33,764 bases of DNA, taken from the NCBI RefSeq assembly GCF_029871205.1, contig NZ_SSOJ01000086.1, positions 1-33,764 of the forward strand, read 5' to 3'. Source of the DNA: Pseudomonas sp. BN417 (GTDB lineage: Bacteria; Pseudomonadota; Gammaproteobacteria; Pseudomonadales; Pseudomonadaceae). Under the pieces are notes generated by a model. The model made no database searches. It was not told where the DNA came from and saw nothing but the letters and a program-made list of their open reading frames with translations. A program made the translations under genes and the position numbers. Shown piece by piece: positions 7,978 through 16,213 of this stretch; position 1 is the stretch's first letter; every line of letters starts with the position of its first letter.

Positions 7978-10932
7978 TCAGCTCACGGCGGATGTCGCTT
8001 CGACAAAACGAGGCAGCGTCACCCTGATTCGGGTGCCGCGCTGGTGCTCGGAGTCGGCCGGGCTTTCGATGGTTATCTGTCCATAATGCTCTTCCACGAT
8101 CGAATAGACCAGTGCAAGGCCAAGGCCGGTCCCTTTCCCTGGGTCCTTGGTGGTGAAGAAGGGTTCGAACAATCGGTCCATGATTGCCTTCGGAATACCA
8201 CTGCCCTCGTCCTCGACGATGAGGTCCACGGTGTGCTCCGAGGCTTCGCTGCGTACGCGGATGTCGCTACCCACAGGGGAGGCGTCGCGGGCGTTCGACA
8301 GCAGGTTGATCAGCACCTGGGCGAGGCGCTGCGGGTCGCCCTCGGCTATGTGGCGCGGATCGCAGAGGTTGAAGAAGTTCACCTCGACACTGCGCTTGTT
8401 CAGCGACAACAGGCCGATGGCGTCCTGGGTCACCTCGGCCAGGCATACCGGTTCGCTGGCCTGTTGGCGGCCGCCGGCGTGGGCGAAGCTCATGAGCGAC
8501 TGGACGATGCGCGAGACGCGCTTGGTCTGCTCGAGGATCTGGCTGCTGATCTCCTTCAACTCGCCGTCTCCTTCGCGCTCTTCGCGCAGGTTCTGCGCCA
8601 GGCAGGCGATGCCGGTGATGGGGTTGCCGATCTCGTGGGCGACGCCGGCGGCCAGGCGGCCGATGGAGGCCAGGCGCTCGGAGTGCACCAGCTTGTCTTC
8701 CAGCAGCTGGGTATCGGTGACGTCCTCGACCAGTAGCACCAGGCCGCTGCTGCCTGGCGCCAGGGGTTCCTCGATCGCCGCCTTGTGCAGGTTCAGCGAG
8801 CGGGCCTGGCCCTCCAGGGTCAGGCGTTGCTTGTGCAAGTGCTCGTCAGGCAGGTTGATGAAGCCTTCCAGCAGACCTTTCCAGGGCTCGGCGATGGTGG
8901 ACAGGCGCGAGCCCACCACGCGTTGTGCGGGGATCTCGGTCAGCTCCTCCATGGCGCGGTTCCACATGAGGATCTCCTGGTCCTTGGCCAGGGAGCAGAC
9001 GCCCATGGGCAGCTCTTGCAGGGTCTGTCGGTGATAACGGCGCAGGGCATCGAGCTCGGCGGCGAGGCCCGTCAGGCGCGAGTGGTAGTCCTCCAGCCGG
9101 CTTTCGATGAAGTGGATGTCCTCGGTGACGTAGCTCTCGCTGCCGGACTTGTAGGGCAGGAAGGTTTCCACCATATCCTGGGCCACGCTCGGGCCCATGA
9201 GGCCGGAGAGGTTGGCCTCGATCCGGTCGCGCAGGCGGCGAAGGGCGTACGGACGGCGCTCGTCGAAGGGCAGGTGCAGGTCGCGCAGCGCCTGTTCCAC
9301 TTCCTTCTGCGCGGTCTTGGCGCCCAGGGGCTTGGCCAGTTGGGTGGCGAACTCCTGGGGCGATCCGGCCACCAGCTCGCGGCGTTGCGGCCGGCGTACG
9401 TTGTCCACGGTGCAAGCTTCGGCTGCGCTGCGCTCTTCCGGGCTGGCTTCGGTGAAGAGCGATATCAGGGTGAAGATCAGCACGTTGGCCGCCAGGGAGG
9501 CGATGGCCGCGATGTGCCAGCTGGTGTCGTCCAGCACGTAGATGGCGTTGAACAGCGGCAGGTAGATGCCCTGCAGGTTGCCGATCAGGGGCAGCAGCAT
9601 GCTGAACAGCCAGACCCCGAAACCGGCCAGCAGGCCGGCGATGAAGCCGCGTCGATTGGCGGTCGGCCAGTAGAGAACCGAAAGCGCACCGGGGAGGAAC
9701 TGCAGGGTGGCGACGAAGGCGACTATGCCGAGGTTGGACAGGTCCTGCTCGGCGCCCAGCAGCAGGTAGAAGCCGTAGCCGGCCATGATGATGGCGGCGA
9801 TCAGGGCGCGGCGGGTCCACTTCAGCCAGCGATAGATGTTGCCCTCGGCCGGCGGTTGGTAGAGCGGCAGCACCAGGTGGTTGAGGGCCATGCCGGAGAG
9901 GGCCAGGGTCACCACGATGATCAAGCCGCTGGCGGCGGAAAGCCCGCCGACGTAGGCGAGCAGCGCCAGCGCGGGATTGTCCACCGCTATGCCCAGGCCC
10001 AGGGTGAAGTATTCCGGGTTGGTCGTGGCGCCCAGCCTGAGTCCGGCCCAGAGGATCAACGGGATGGCCAGGCTCATCAGCAGCAGGAACAGCGGCAGGC
10101 CCCAGCTGGCGCTGACCATGGCGCGTGGGTTGAGGTTCTCGGTGAAGGTCATGTGGTACATGTGCGGCATGACGATGGCCGAGGCGAAGAACACCAGCAG
10201 CAGGGTGCGCCAGGGGCCTTCCTGCAACGGGGTGTGCAGGGTGGAGAGAGCTGCCTGGTTCTGCAGCAGCCAGAGCTCCAGTTCGCGGGGGCCGCCGAAC
10301 ACCCCGTACAGGGCGTAGAGGCCGATGCCGCCCAGGGCGACCAGCTTGACTACCGATTCGAAGGCGATGGCGAACACTAGCCCGGCGTGTTTCTCGCGCG
10401 TGGCGATGTGGCGTGCGCCGAACAGGATGGTGAACAGGGTGATCAGGGCGCAGAAGCCCAGGGCCACGCGGTTGTGCACTGGTTCGCGGGTGAGGATGCC
10501 GATGGAGTCGGCCACTGCCTGGATCTGCAGGGCCAGCAAGGGCAGCACGCCGATCAGCATGATCACCGTGGTCAGCGCGCCGGCCCAGGTGCTGCGGAAG
10601 CGGAAGGCGAAGAGGTCGGCCAGGGACGCCAGCTGGTAGGTGCGGGTGATGCGCAGTATTGGGTAGAGCAGCACCGGCGCGAGCAGGAAGGCGCCGGAGA
10701 CGCCCAGGTAGCTGGCGAGGAAACCGTAACCGTACTGATAGGCCAGCCCAACCGTGCCGTAGAAGGCCCACGCGCTGGCATAGACGCCCAGGGACAGGGT
10801 GTAGGTCAGCGGATGGCGGACGATCCAGCGCGGCACGAAGCCCCGGTCACTGAGCCAGGCCACGCTGAACAAGGCCAGGAGGTAGGCGGCGCTGATCAGC
10901 AGCAGTTGGGTGAGGCTAAAGCTCATCAGCAT
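7978..10932 (-). CDS. cbrA: CbrA sensor histidine kinase with SLC5 transporter-like domain
   Basis: Membrane sensor that phosphorylates CbrB and reports carbon/nitrogen status; in Pseudomonas its N-terminal half is a sodium:solute symporter (SLC5) fold reported to transport histidine. The 984-residue sequence shows many hydrophobic segments over residues 1-500, a linker (STAC-like) region about 500-600, a PAS domain about 620-730, the HisKA H-box GVAHEIGNPITGI with the phosphorylated His near 765, and a HATPase domain with DEGSGIP and GTGLGLALVY near the end. The frame starts ATG CTG ATG; I use the first ATG (10932), which overlaps the upstream small gene by 17 bases, while the second ATG (10926) is possible. 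No good ribosome-binding site is seen, which fits coupling to the upstream gene. Confidence 0.96.
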   Translation of the reverse strand: MLMSFSLTQLLLISAAYLLALFSVAWLSDRGFVPRWIVRHPLTYTLSLGVYASAWAFYGTVGLAYQYGYGFLASYLGVSGAFLLAPVLLYPILRITRTYQLASLADLFAFRFRSTWAGALTTVIMLIGVLPLLALQIQAVADSIGILTREPVHNRVALGFCALITLFTILFGARHIATREKHAGLVFAIAFESVVKLVALGGIGLYALYGVFGGPRELELWLLQNQAALSTLHTPLQEGPWRTLLLVFFASAIVMPHMYHMTFTENLNPRAMVSASWGLPLFLLLMSLAIPLILWAGLRLGATTNPEYFTLGLGIAVDNPALALLAYVGGLSAASGLIIVVTLALSGMALNHLVLPLYQPPAEGNIYRWLKWTRRALIAAIIMAGYGFYLLLGAEQDLSNLGIVAFVATLQFLPGALSVLYWPTANRRGFIAGLLAGFGVWLFSMLLPLIGNLQGIYLPLFNAIYVLDDTSWHIAAIASLAANVLIFTLISLFTEASPEERSAAEACTVDNVRRPQRRELVAGSPQEFATQLAKPLGAKTAQKEVEQALRDLHLPFDERRPYALRRLRDRIEANLSGLMGPSVAQDMVETFLPYKSGSESYVTEDIHFIESRLEDYHSRLTGLAAELDALRRYHRQTLQELPMGVCSLAKDQEILMWNRAMEELTEIPAQRVVGSRLSTIAEPWKGLLEGFINLPDEHLHKQRLTLEGQARSLNLHKAAIEEPLAPGSSGLVLLVEDVTDTQLLEDKLVHSERLASIGRLAAGVAHEIGNPITGIACLAQNLREEREGDGELKEISSQILEQTKRVSRIVQSLMSFAHAGGRQQASEPVCLAEVTQDAIGLLSLNKRSVEVNFFNLCDPRHIAEGDPQRLAQVLINLLSNARDASPVGSDIRVRSEASEHTVDLIVEDEGSGIPKAIMDRLFEPFFTTKDPGKGTGLGLALVYSIVEEHYGQITIESPADSEHQRGTRIRVTLPRFVEATSAVS

Positions 10933-11092
10933 CGCGTTGACTCTGCAGGATGAAGGTCACCACGATCAGGATCAGCCACAGCAGGTAGGGTCGGTACCAG
11001 GCGCCATTGGGGTCGATCCACCAATCCATGATGGCGGGGGAGAACAGGTAGATCCCCACTACCAGGAGCAGGACCAGTCGATAGATATACAT
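10916..11092 (-). CDS. cbrX: 58-residue membrane protein overlapping cbrA (CbrX-like)
   Basis: A short gene encoding MYIYRLVLLLVVGIYLF followed by SPAIMDWWIDPNGAWYRPY and a second hydrophobic stretch LLWLILIVVTFIL, ending QSQRDADEL. It has two predicted membrane helices with a Trp-rich loop. Its stop lies 17 bases inside cbrA and there is a GAGAA ribosome-binding site, so cbrA translation is probably coupled to it. A small open frame named cbrX that overlaps cbrA has been described in P. putida; the symbol is given on that basis. What the peptide itself does is not evident from sequence. Confidence 0.75.
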   Translation of the reverse strand: MYIYRLVLLLVVGIYLFSPAIMDWWIDPNGAWYRPYLLWLILIVVTFILQSQRDADEL

Positions 11093-11152
11093 GCCACATT
11101 TCTCGTCGTGTCTGCGGCGATGGTAGCGAATGCACCAACGTGCCGCGAGTGG

Positions 11153-12040
11153 CTAGCGCAGCTGCGCTTCGGCCTGGGTGCGACAATGCGGGATGCGTAC
11201 GGCATCCCAGTGGGTGATGCCCCAGTCCAGCACCTCGCGGGGACGGTAGCCGGCGAGCTCCGCCGGAGGCTCCTGGCCCAGGGCGCGCAGCGCGCGCGCC
11301 AGCAGTGGCCCGGCGCTGTCGGCGGGTAGCGGTGGGGAACGGTAGGACTTGCCCAGCTTGTGGCCGTCCGGCTGGGTGATCAGCGGCACATGCAGGTAGC
11401 GCGGCTGCGAAAATCCCAGCAGTTCCTGCAGGTAGAGCTGGCGCGGGGTGGAATCCAGCAGGTCGGCGCCGCGCACCACATGGGTGACGCCCTGCCAGGC
11501 GTCGTCCAGCACGACCGCCAGCTGGTAGGCGTAGAGGCCATCGCGGCGGCGGATGACGAAGTCGCCCACTTCCCGGCCCAGGTGCTGGCGGTATTCACCC
11601 TGCACACGGTCGACGAACTGATACTGCAGTTCGGGTACTCGAATGCGGATGGCGGCATCCTGTTGTGGGTGCTGGGCATTGCGGCAGAAACCGGGGTAGA
11701 TGCCCTGGTGGCCTTCCAGCTGCTTGCGCGAACAGGTGCAGGCATAGGCCAGGCCCATGCTGAGGAGGTGGTCTATCACCTCGTCGTAGGTGTCATGGCG
11801 CTCGCTCTGCCGGACCATTTCGCCATCCCACTCGAAGCCGTAGCTTTCCAGCGTGCCGAGGATCGCCGCCTGGGCGCCTTCGACCTCGCGCGGCGGGTCC
11901 AGGTCTTCCATGCGCAGCAGCCAGCGACCGCCGACAGCGCGGGCGTCCAGGTAAGAGGCGAGGGCAGCGACCAGCGAGCCGAAATGCAGATAGCCGCTAG
12001 GCGTGGGGGCGAAGCGCCCGATGTAGGCGGGGGACGTCAT
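11153..12040 (-). CDS. gluQ: glutamyl-Q tRNA(Asp) synthetase
   Basis: Attaches glutamate to the queuosine base at the anticodon wobble position of tRNA(Asp). It is a truncated glutamyl-tRNA synthetase (295 residues) lacking the anticodon-binding domain, as typical. The HIGH-type motif is PTPSGYLHFGS (residues 13-22), the KMSKS-type motif is KLGKS (228-232), and the zinc site is formed by Cys101, Cys103, Tyr115 and Cys119 (CTC...YPGFC). It lies 51 bases after dksA, an arrangement shared by many gammaproteobacteria, with a hairpin between them. Confidence 0.95.
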   Translation of the reverse strand: MTSPAYIGRFAPTPSGYLHFGSLVAALASYLDARAVGGRWLLRMEDLDPPREVEGAQAAILGTLESYGFEWDGEMVRQSERHDTYDEVIDHLLSMGLAYACTCSRKQLEGHQGIYPGFCRNAQHPQQDAAIRIRVPELQYQFVDRVQGEYRQHLGREVGDFVIRRRDGLYAYQLAVVLDDAWQGVTHVVRGADLLDSTPRQLYLQELLGFSQPRYLHVPLITQPDGHKLGKSYRSPPLPADSAGPLLARALRALGQEPPAELAGYRPREVLDWGITHWDAVRIPHCRTQAEAQLR

Positions 12041-12060
12041 GGGGCGGGACCCTGTAACGC

Positions 12061-12086
12061 AACGGGGCGCCGTTGGCGCCCCGTTT
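12061..12086 (-). terminator. terminator-like hairpin between dksA and gluQ
   Basis: AACGGGGCGCC (12061-12071) and GGCGCCCCGTT (12075-12085) make an 11-bp stem with a 3-base loop directly after dksA. On the minus strand the tail is GCGTTAC, poor in T, so termination may be partial and let some transcription into gluQ, as reported for dksA-gluQ in Shigella. Confidence 0.6.
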
Positions 12087-12091
12087 CGGCA

Positions 12092-12535
12092 TCAGGAGCC
12101 GAGCTGCTTTTCCTTGATCTCCGCCAGGGTCTTGCAGTCGATGCACAGAGTAGCGGTGGGACGGGCTTCCAGACGGCGGATGCCGATCTCGACGCCGCAG
12201 GAATCGCACCAGCCGTAATCGTTGTCTTCGATCAGCTGGAGGGTCTCGTCGATCTTCTTGATCAGCTTGCGCTCGCGGTCGCGGGCACGCAGTTCCAGGC
12301 TGAACTCTTCTTCCTGGCTGGCGCGGTCGGCCGGGTCGGGGAAGTTGGCGGCTTCGTCCTGCATGTGGTGCACGGTACGGTCCACCTCTTCCATCAACTC
12401 CTGCTTCCACTTGTTGAGGATGTTGGTGAAGTGAGCGCGCATGCGGTCGCTCATGTACTCCTCGCCCTTGGTCTCTTGGTAGGGCACGAAGCCACGAATC
12501 AACTGGCTGTTCTGTTGTTTTGCATTGGTGGGCAT
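12092..12535 (-). CDS. dksA: RNA polymerase-binding transcription factor DksA
   Basis: Works with ppGpp in the RNA polymerase secondary channel to repress rRNA promoters and activate amino acid biosynthesis genes. The 147-residue protein has the coiled-coil with its tip motif DPADRA (Asp67, Asp70, Ala72, the DxxDxA signature) and a four-cysteine zinc finger (Cys110, Cys113, Cys131, Cys134), so it is the zinc-containing paralogue and not the zinc-free DksA2. Start MPTNAKQQNS at 12535. An rRNA-type promoter of the kind it regulates is at the end of this window. Confidence 0.97.
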   Translation of the reverse strand: MPTNAKQQNSQLIRGFVPYQETKGEEYMSDRMRAHFTNILNKWKQELMEEVDRTVHHMQDEAANFPDPADRASQEEEFSLELRARDRERKLIKKIDETLQLIEDNDYGWCDSCGVEIGIRRLEARPTATLCIDCKTLAEIKEKQLGS

Positions 12536-12693
12536 GGATGGCCGCCTCTCACTTTCTTAATCCATTGCGCAGGATTATGGTCCATCGCCGGCGGTGCCGG
12601 CCCTGCGGCTGCAAGCGGGCGAACTTACCAGATCAAATCCGGGTGCGCCACTCCCTGATGTCAAGCATGCTGCAGCGTCCAGGGACCATTGGG

Positions 12694-12699
12694 TAGAAT
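12694..12699 (+). promoter_or_regulatory. candidate -10 of the aminotransferase-sfsA unit
   Basis: TAGAAT lies 30 bases before the aminotransferase ATG. No convincing -35 is present at 16-18 bases (TGCAGC is the best), so this is a weak proposal. Confidence 0.3.
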
Positions 12700-12728
12700 C
12701 CTCTCTTTGCCCTAATAAAGGAAGGCCA

Positions 12729-13904
12729 ATGGCTCAGTCCTACAGTGCGCGCAGCCGCGCCATCGAACCCTTCCACGTCATGGCCCTGCTGGCCCGTGCC
12801 AACGAACTCCAGGCGGCGGGTCACGACGTGATCCACCTGGAGATCGGCGAACCGGACTTCGGCACTGCCGAGCCCATCGTCCAGGCCGGGCAGGCAGCCC
12901 TGGCCGCCGGGCATACCCGTTACACCGCCGCTCGCGGCTTGCCGCAGCTGCGCGAAGCCATTGCCGGCTTCTACGCGTCGCGCTATCGGTTGAACATAGA
13001 CCCAGAACGCATTCTCATCACCCCCGGAGGCTCCGGAGCGCTGCTCCTGGCCAGCAGCCTGCTGGTGGATCCGGGCCGGCACTGGCTGCTGGCCGACCCC
13101 GGCTACCCCTGTAACCGGCACTTCCTGCGCCTGGTGGAAGGTGGCGCGCAATTGGTGCCAGTGGGTCCGGATACGCGTTACCAGCTGACCCCGCAACTGG
13201 TCGAGCGGCACTGGGATGCCGACAGCGTGGGCGCCCTGGTGGCCTCCCCGGCCAACCCCACCGGTACCGTGCTGCACGCCGACGAGCTGGCGGCCCTGTC
13301 GCAGACCCTCAAGGCTCGCGGCGGCCATCTGGTAGTGGATGAGATCTACCATGGCCTCACCTACGGCATGGATGCCAGCAGCGTGCTGGAGGTGGACGAC
13401 GAGGCCTTCGTGTTGAACAGTTTTTCCAAGTATTTCGGCATGACCGGCTGGCGCCTCGGCTGGCTGGTGGCGCCGCCGGATGCAGTGCCCGAACTGGAGA
13501 AGCTGGCGCAGAACCTCTATATCAGCGCGCCCTCGATGGCGCAGTACGCCGCGCTGGCCTGCTTCCAGCCACAGACGCTGGAGATCCTCGAACAGCGCCG
13601 CGCCGAGTTCGCCCGCCGCCGCGATTACCTGCTGCCTGCCCTGCGCGAACTGGGCTTCGGCATCGCCGTTGAGCCGGAGGGCGCCTTCTACCTTTATGCG
13701 GACATCTCCGCCTTCGGTGGCGACGCCTACGCCTTCTGCCAGCATTTCATCGAGACCGAGCACCTGGCGTTCACTCCCGGGCTGGACTTCGGCCGCAACC
13801 AGGCGGGCCAGCATGTGCGCTTCGCGTACACCCAGAGCCTGCCGCGCCTGGAAGAGGCGGTGCAGCGCCTGGCCCGTGGCCTGAAGAGTTGGGCGGGGCA
13901 ATGA
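12729..13904 (+). CDS. PLP-dependent class I aminotransferase (PA4722-like)
   Basis: Fold type I aminotransferase of 391 residues with unknown specific substrate. The N-terminus [18 protein letters not shown] leads into [14 protein letters not shown], then the cofactor-binding [13 protein letters not shown], the AHPNPTG-like segment SPANPTG, DEIYHGL and the Schiff-base lysine Lys234 in [16 protein letters not shown]. The C-terminal FTPGLDFG and HVRFAYT match the substrate carboxylate-binding Arg region. The frame is open upstream but the ATG at 12729 has AAGGAAGG before it. The stop overlaps the sfsA start (ATGA), so both are co-translated. Confidence 0.9.
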   Translation: MAQSYSARSRAIEPFHVMALLARANELQAAGHDVIHLEIGEPDFGTAEPIVQAGQAALAAGHTRYTAARGLPQLREAIAGFYASRYRLNIDPERILITPGGSGALLLASSLLVDPGRHWLLADPGYPCNRHFLRLVEGGAQLVPVGPDTRYQLTPQLVERHWDADSVGALVASPANPTGTVLHADELAALSQTLKARGGHLVVDEIYHGLTYGMDASSVLEVDDEAFVLNSFSKYFGMTGWRLGWLVAPPDAVPELEKLAQNLYISAPSMAQYAALACFQPQTLEILEQRRAEFARRRDYLLPALRELGFGIAVEPEGAFYLYADISAFGGDAYAFCQHFIETEHLAFTPGLDFGRNQAGQHVRFAYTQSLPRLEEAVQRLARGLKSWAGQ

Positions 13905-14608
13905 AATTCGCCCCGGCCCTGGAGGAGGGCAGGCTGCTGCGGCGTTACAAGCGCTTCCTCGCAGATATCGAGACCACCCACGGCGAGCTGCTGACCATCC
14001 ACTGCCCCAATACCGGCTCGATGCTGAACTGCATGAGCGAAGGTTGCCGTATATGGTTCAGCCGCTCCAACGACCCGAAGCGCAAGCTGCCCGGCACCTG
14101 GGAAATTGCCGAGACGCCCCAGGGCCGCCTGGCCTGCGTGAACACCGCCCGCGCCAATGCCCTGGTGGAGGAGGCGTTGCAGGCGGGTGTCATCGCCGAA
14201 CTGGCGGGCTTCGAGGCCCTCAAGCGAGAAGTGGCCTACGGGCTGGAGAACAGCCGGGCCGACTTCCGCCTGGATTTCCCGACCGGTCCGGCCTTCGTCG
14301 AAGTGAAGAGTGTGACCCTGGGCTTCGACGGCACGCCGGTGGCCGCCTTCCCCGACGCCGTCACCCTGCGCGGCAGCAAGCACCTGCGCGAGCTGGCCGC
14401 CCTGGCGCGCCAGGGCATGCGGGCGGTGCAGCTGTACTGTGTGAACCTTTCCGGTATCGAGGCGGTGCGTGCGGCCGAGGAAATCGACCCGGCCTACGCA
14501 GCAGCCTTGCGCGAAGCGGTTGCCGCCGGGGTCGAAGTGCTGGCCTACGGAGTGGAGCTGACGCCTGACGAGGTCCGCGTCTGCCGTCGCGTCGATGTAA
14601 GGCACTGA
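13901..14608 (+). CDS. sfsA: SfsA family DNA/RNA nuclease
   Basis: SfsA was first named for an effect on maltose metabolism in E. coli; the family is now viewed as nucleic-acid binding with a restriction-endonuclease-like fold. The 235-residue protein contains the OB-like N-terminal part with HCPNTGSM and the nuclease-like core ADFRLDF...[10 protein letters not shown] followed by FPDAVTLRG, the acidic and lysine residues of a PD-(D/E)xK site. ATG at 13901 overlaps the aminotransferase stop. Function in the cell is not settled. Confidence 0.92.
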   Translation: MKFAPALEEGRLLRRYKRFLADIETTHGELLTIHCPNTGSMLNCMSEGCRIWFSRSNDPKRKLPGTWEIAETPQGRLACVNTARANALVEEALQAGVIAELAGFEALKREVAYGLENSRADFRLDFPTGPAFVEVKSVTLGFDGTPVAAFPDAVTLRGSKHLRELAALARQGMRAVQLYCVNLSGIEAVRAAEEIDPAYAAALREAVAAGVEVLAYGVELTPDEVRVCRRVDVRH

Positions 14609-14611
14609 GCC

Positions 14612-14935
14612 TCAGGCGTCGCCGTGCAGCCAGATGCCGTTGGCGTCTTCACTGAGGGCCAGTGGCAGCAGTGCCTCACCGGCGCAGGGCCCGGCGACGC
14701 ACTCGCCGGACTCGATGAGAAAGAGCGCGCCGTGGGTCGCGCACTGGATCAGGCTGCCGCTCTGGTCGAGGAACTGGTCCGGCAGCCACTCCAACGGAAT
14801 GCCCCGATGCGGGCAGCGGTTTTCGTAGGCGTGGACCCGCCCATGCTTACGCACTAGCAGAATTTTCAGTCCATCAATCAGAAAGCCCCGGCTCTGGCCT
14901 TCGGCCAATTCATCGGGGCGGCAAAGCAGGATCAT
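14612..14935 (-). CDS. small Rieske [2Fe-2S] protein
   Basis: A stand-alone Rieske domain of 107 residues starting MILLCRPDEL. The cluster ligands are visible as CPHRG (Cys, His) and CATHGALF (Cys, His), with an unusually long insert LEWLPDQFLDQSGSLIQ between them, normal for ferredoxin-type Rieske proteins. It probably carries electrons, partner unknown. The ATG at 14935 has GGAG at a good distance; a TTG four codons upstream is less likely. It converges with sfsA, only three bases away, and has its own promoter. Confidence 0.9.
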   Translation of the reverse strand: MILLCRPDELAEGQSRGFLIDGLKILLVRKHGRVHAYENRCPHRGIPLEWLPDQFLDQSGSLIQCATHGALFLIESGECVAGPCAGEALLPLALSEDANGIWLHGDA

Positions 14936-14958
14936 CGGTGTCTCCAAGGCAGGCGGGC

Positions 14959-14986
14959 ATTATCCCGCACTACCGTGGCTTGCCAA
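14959..14986 (-). promoter_or_regulatory. promoter of the Rieske gene
   Basis: On the minus strand TTGGCA (14981-14986), a 16-base spacer and GATAAT (14959-14964) form a good sigma-70 promoter, giving a leader of about 17 bases. The -10 lies inside an inverted repeat GCGGG (14953-14957) and CCCGC (14964-14968). Confidence 0.55.
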
Positions 14987-15015
14987 GAGGGAGCGCGTCC
15001 CTGCGCTGAAAGGGG

Positions 15016-15150
15016 TCAGATCTCCCAGACCAGGTTGACCGAGGCGTTGCGACCCGGCTGGGTATAGCGGCCCAGGCTGCGGCTGTTGGCATCCAGGCCC
15101 TGGACGTCGCCCCACTGCCAGTACTGCTTGTCGTTCAATTGTTCGGCGCG
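15016..15150 (-). pseudogene. phuR: C-terminal remnant of a haem TonB-dependent receptor (phuR)
   Basis: The minus strand encodes AEQLNDKQYWQWGDVQG, then GRYTQPGRNASVNLVWEI and a stop. This is the last two beta strands of haem-type TonB-dependent outer-membrane receptors (the RYTQPGRN segment is characteristic). No receptor plug, FRAP/NPNL region or the rest of the barrel is found, and upstream the frame runs into sequence antisense to phuT with no similarity. About 45 codons survive. In P. aeruginosa phuR is divergent from phuSTUVW; here it is cut and phuS is missing. The exact break (about 15140-15160) cannot be fixed by eye. Alternative: an assembly collapse. Confidence 0.75.
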
Positions 15151-15313
15151 CGTAAACCCGGTATTGCTGAGCGGGAAGACTGGCGAGCCCTGGCGGAAGG
15201 TGCGCCGTCGCTCTGAGCTCGAGCTACCCGGGCGCATGGCGCCCCGATCCAGGCCAACGCCCTGTGCACACAGGGCGTTGGCCTTTCCCGCATTCAGCGA
15301 TGGAGTTGTTTCG
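15151..15313. other. deletion-junction spacer before phuT
   Basis: This gap holds no gene. It contains a perfect 16-base inverted repeat (listed separately) and a cluster of six-base palindromes at 15215-15243. I find no Fur box and no convincing -35/-10 pair reading into phuT, unlike the iron-controlled promoter expected for this operon. Confidence 0.5.
15251..15286 (+). terminator. 16-bp perfect inverted repeat ahead of phuT
   Basis: AGGCCAACGCCCTGTG (15251-15266) and its exact reverse complement (15269-15284) with two bases between, followed by TT on the plus strand. It has the form of a strong terminator or recombination-type palindrome and sits 28 bases before the phuT start, where it would block read-through from upstream. 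Confidence 0.6.
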
Positions 15314-16213
15314 ATGCGTCTAGTTATCGGTCTGGCCAGCTTCTGCGCGGCCCTGCTGTTCTCCCACCAGGCCGCCCTGGCCGAACCCCTGCCGCAACGC
15401 TGGGTCAGCGCCGGTGGTTCGATCAGCGAATGGGTGGTGGCTCTGGGCGGCCAGGACAAGCTGGTGGGCGTGGACACCACCAGTCAGCACCCCGAGGCAT
15501 TGAAGGCCTTGCCCAGCATTGGTTACCAGCGGCAGCTGGCGGCTGAAGGCATCCTCTCGCTGCGCCCGGACATTCTCGTTGGCACCGAAGAGATGGGGCC
15601 GCCGCCCGTGCTGGCCCAGGTCAGCGCCGCGGGCGTACGCATCGAACGCCTGGCTTCCACCGCCGATCTGGTCACCCTGGAAAAGAACCTCAAGCTGATC
15701 GGCGCCTTGCTGGGCGAGGACGCGCGCGCCAGCCAGGCCTTTGCCGACTACAGCCTGCGCCTGCAACGCCAGGCCGACTGGGTGGCCAAGGTGCAGCAGA
15801 CGCAGCACGCACCGCGGGTGCTGTTCCTGCTTGGCCATTCCGGCAGCAGCCCGATGGCGGCGGGCAAGGACACCGCCGCGGCCTGGTTGATCGAGCGGGC
15901 GGGGGGACTCAATCTGACCGACCACCAAGGCTACAAGGCTATCTCCAATGAGGCCCTGGCCGCCCTGGACCCGGACGTCGTGGTGATCGCCGATCGCCGC
16001 CTGGAAGGGGACGCGGCCCGTGACGCGTTGCTCCGGCAGAACCCGGCCCTGGCCGCCACTCGCGCCGCGCGTAATGGACGCCTGCTCAGCCTCGACCCGA
16101 CCCTGCTGGTAGGCGGCCTCGGCCCGCGCCTGCCCGATGGCATGGCTGCGCTGTCCGCCGGGTTCTATCCTTCGGCTCCGGCCCTGACCGAGAAAAGCCC
16201 GAGCCAGCCATGA
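15314..16213 (+). CDS. phuT: haem ABC transporter periplasmic binding protein
   Basis: Takes haem from the outer-membrane receptor to the PhuUV permease. The 299-residue protein has a signal peptide (MRLVIGLASFCAALLFSHQAALA, cleaved about residue 23) and the class III solute-binding fold: RWVSAGGSISEWVVALG, the ligand-loop SIGYQRQLAAEGILSLRPD (Tyr71 in precursor numbering, the position of the haem-ligating tyrosine in PhuT/ShuT), and VAAGKDTAAAWLIE-like second lobe. Ribosome-binding site GGAG precedes the ATG. Overlaps phuU by four bases. Its receptor partner phuR is reduced to a remnant just upstream. Confidence 0.92.
   Translation: MRLVIGLASFCAALLFSHQAALAEPLPQRWVSAGGSISEWVVALGGQDKLVGVDTTSQHPEALKALPSIGYQRQLAAEGILSLRPDILVGTEEMGPPPVLAQVSAAGVRIERLASTADLVTLEKNLKLIGALLGEDARASQAFADYSLRLQRQADWVAKVQQTQHAPRVLFLLGHSGSSPMAAGKDTAAAWLIERAGGLNLTDHQGYKAISNEALAALDPDVVVIADRRLEGDAARDALLRQNPALAATRAARNGRLLSLDPTLLVGGLGPRLPDGMAALSAGFYPSAPALTEKSPSQP

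Noticed and set aside
15215-15243. Cluster of six-base restriction palindromes (GAGCTC, CTCGAG, CCCGGG, GGCGCC), looking like a cloning scar at the haem-locus junction.
   Set aside because: In GC-rich DNA such palindromes occur by chance, the order does not match a polylinker I can name, and no vector sequence is present. Kept only as a reason to check reads across the junction.
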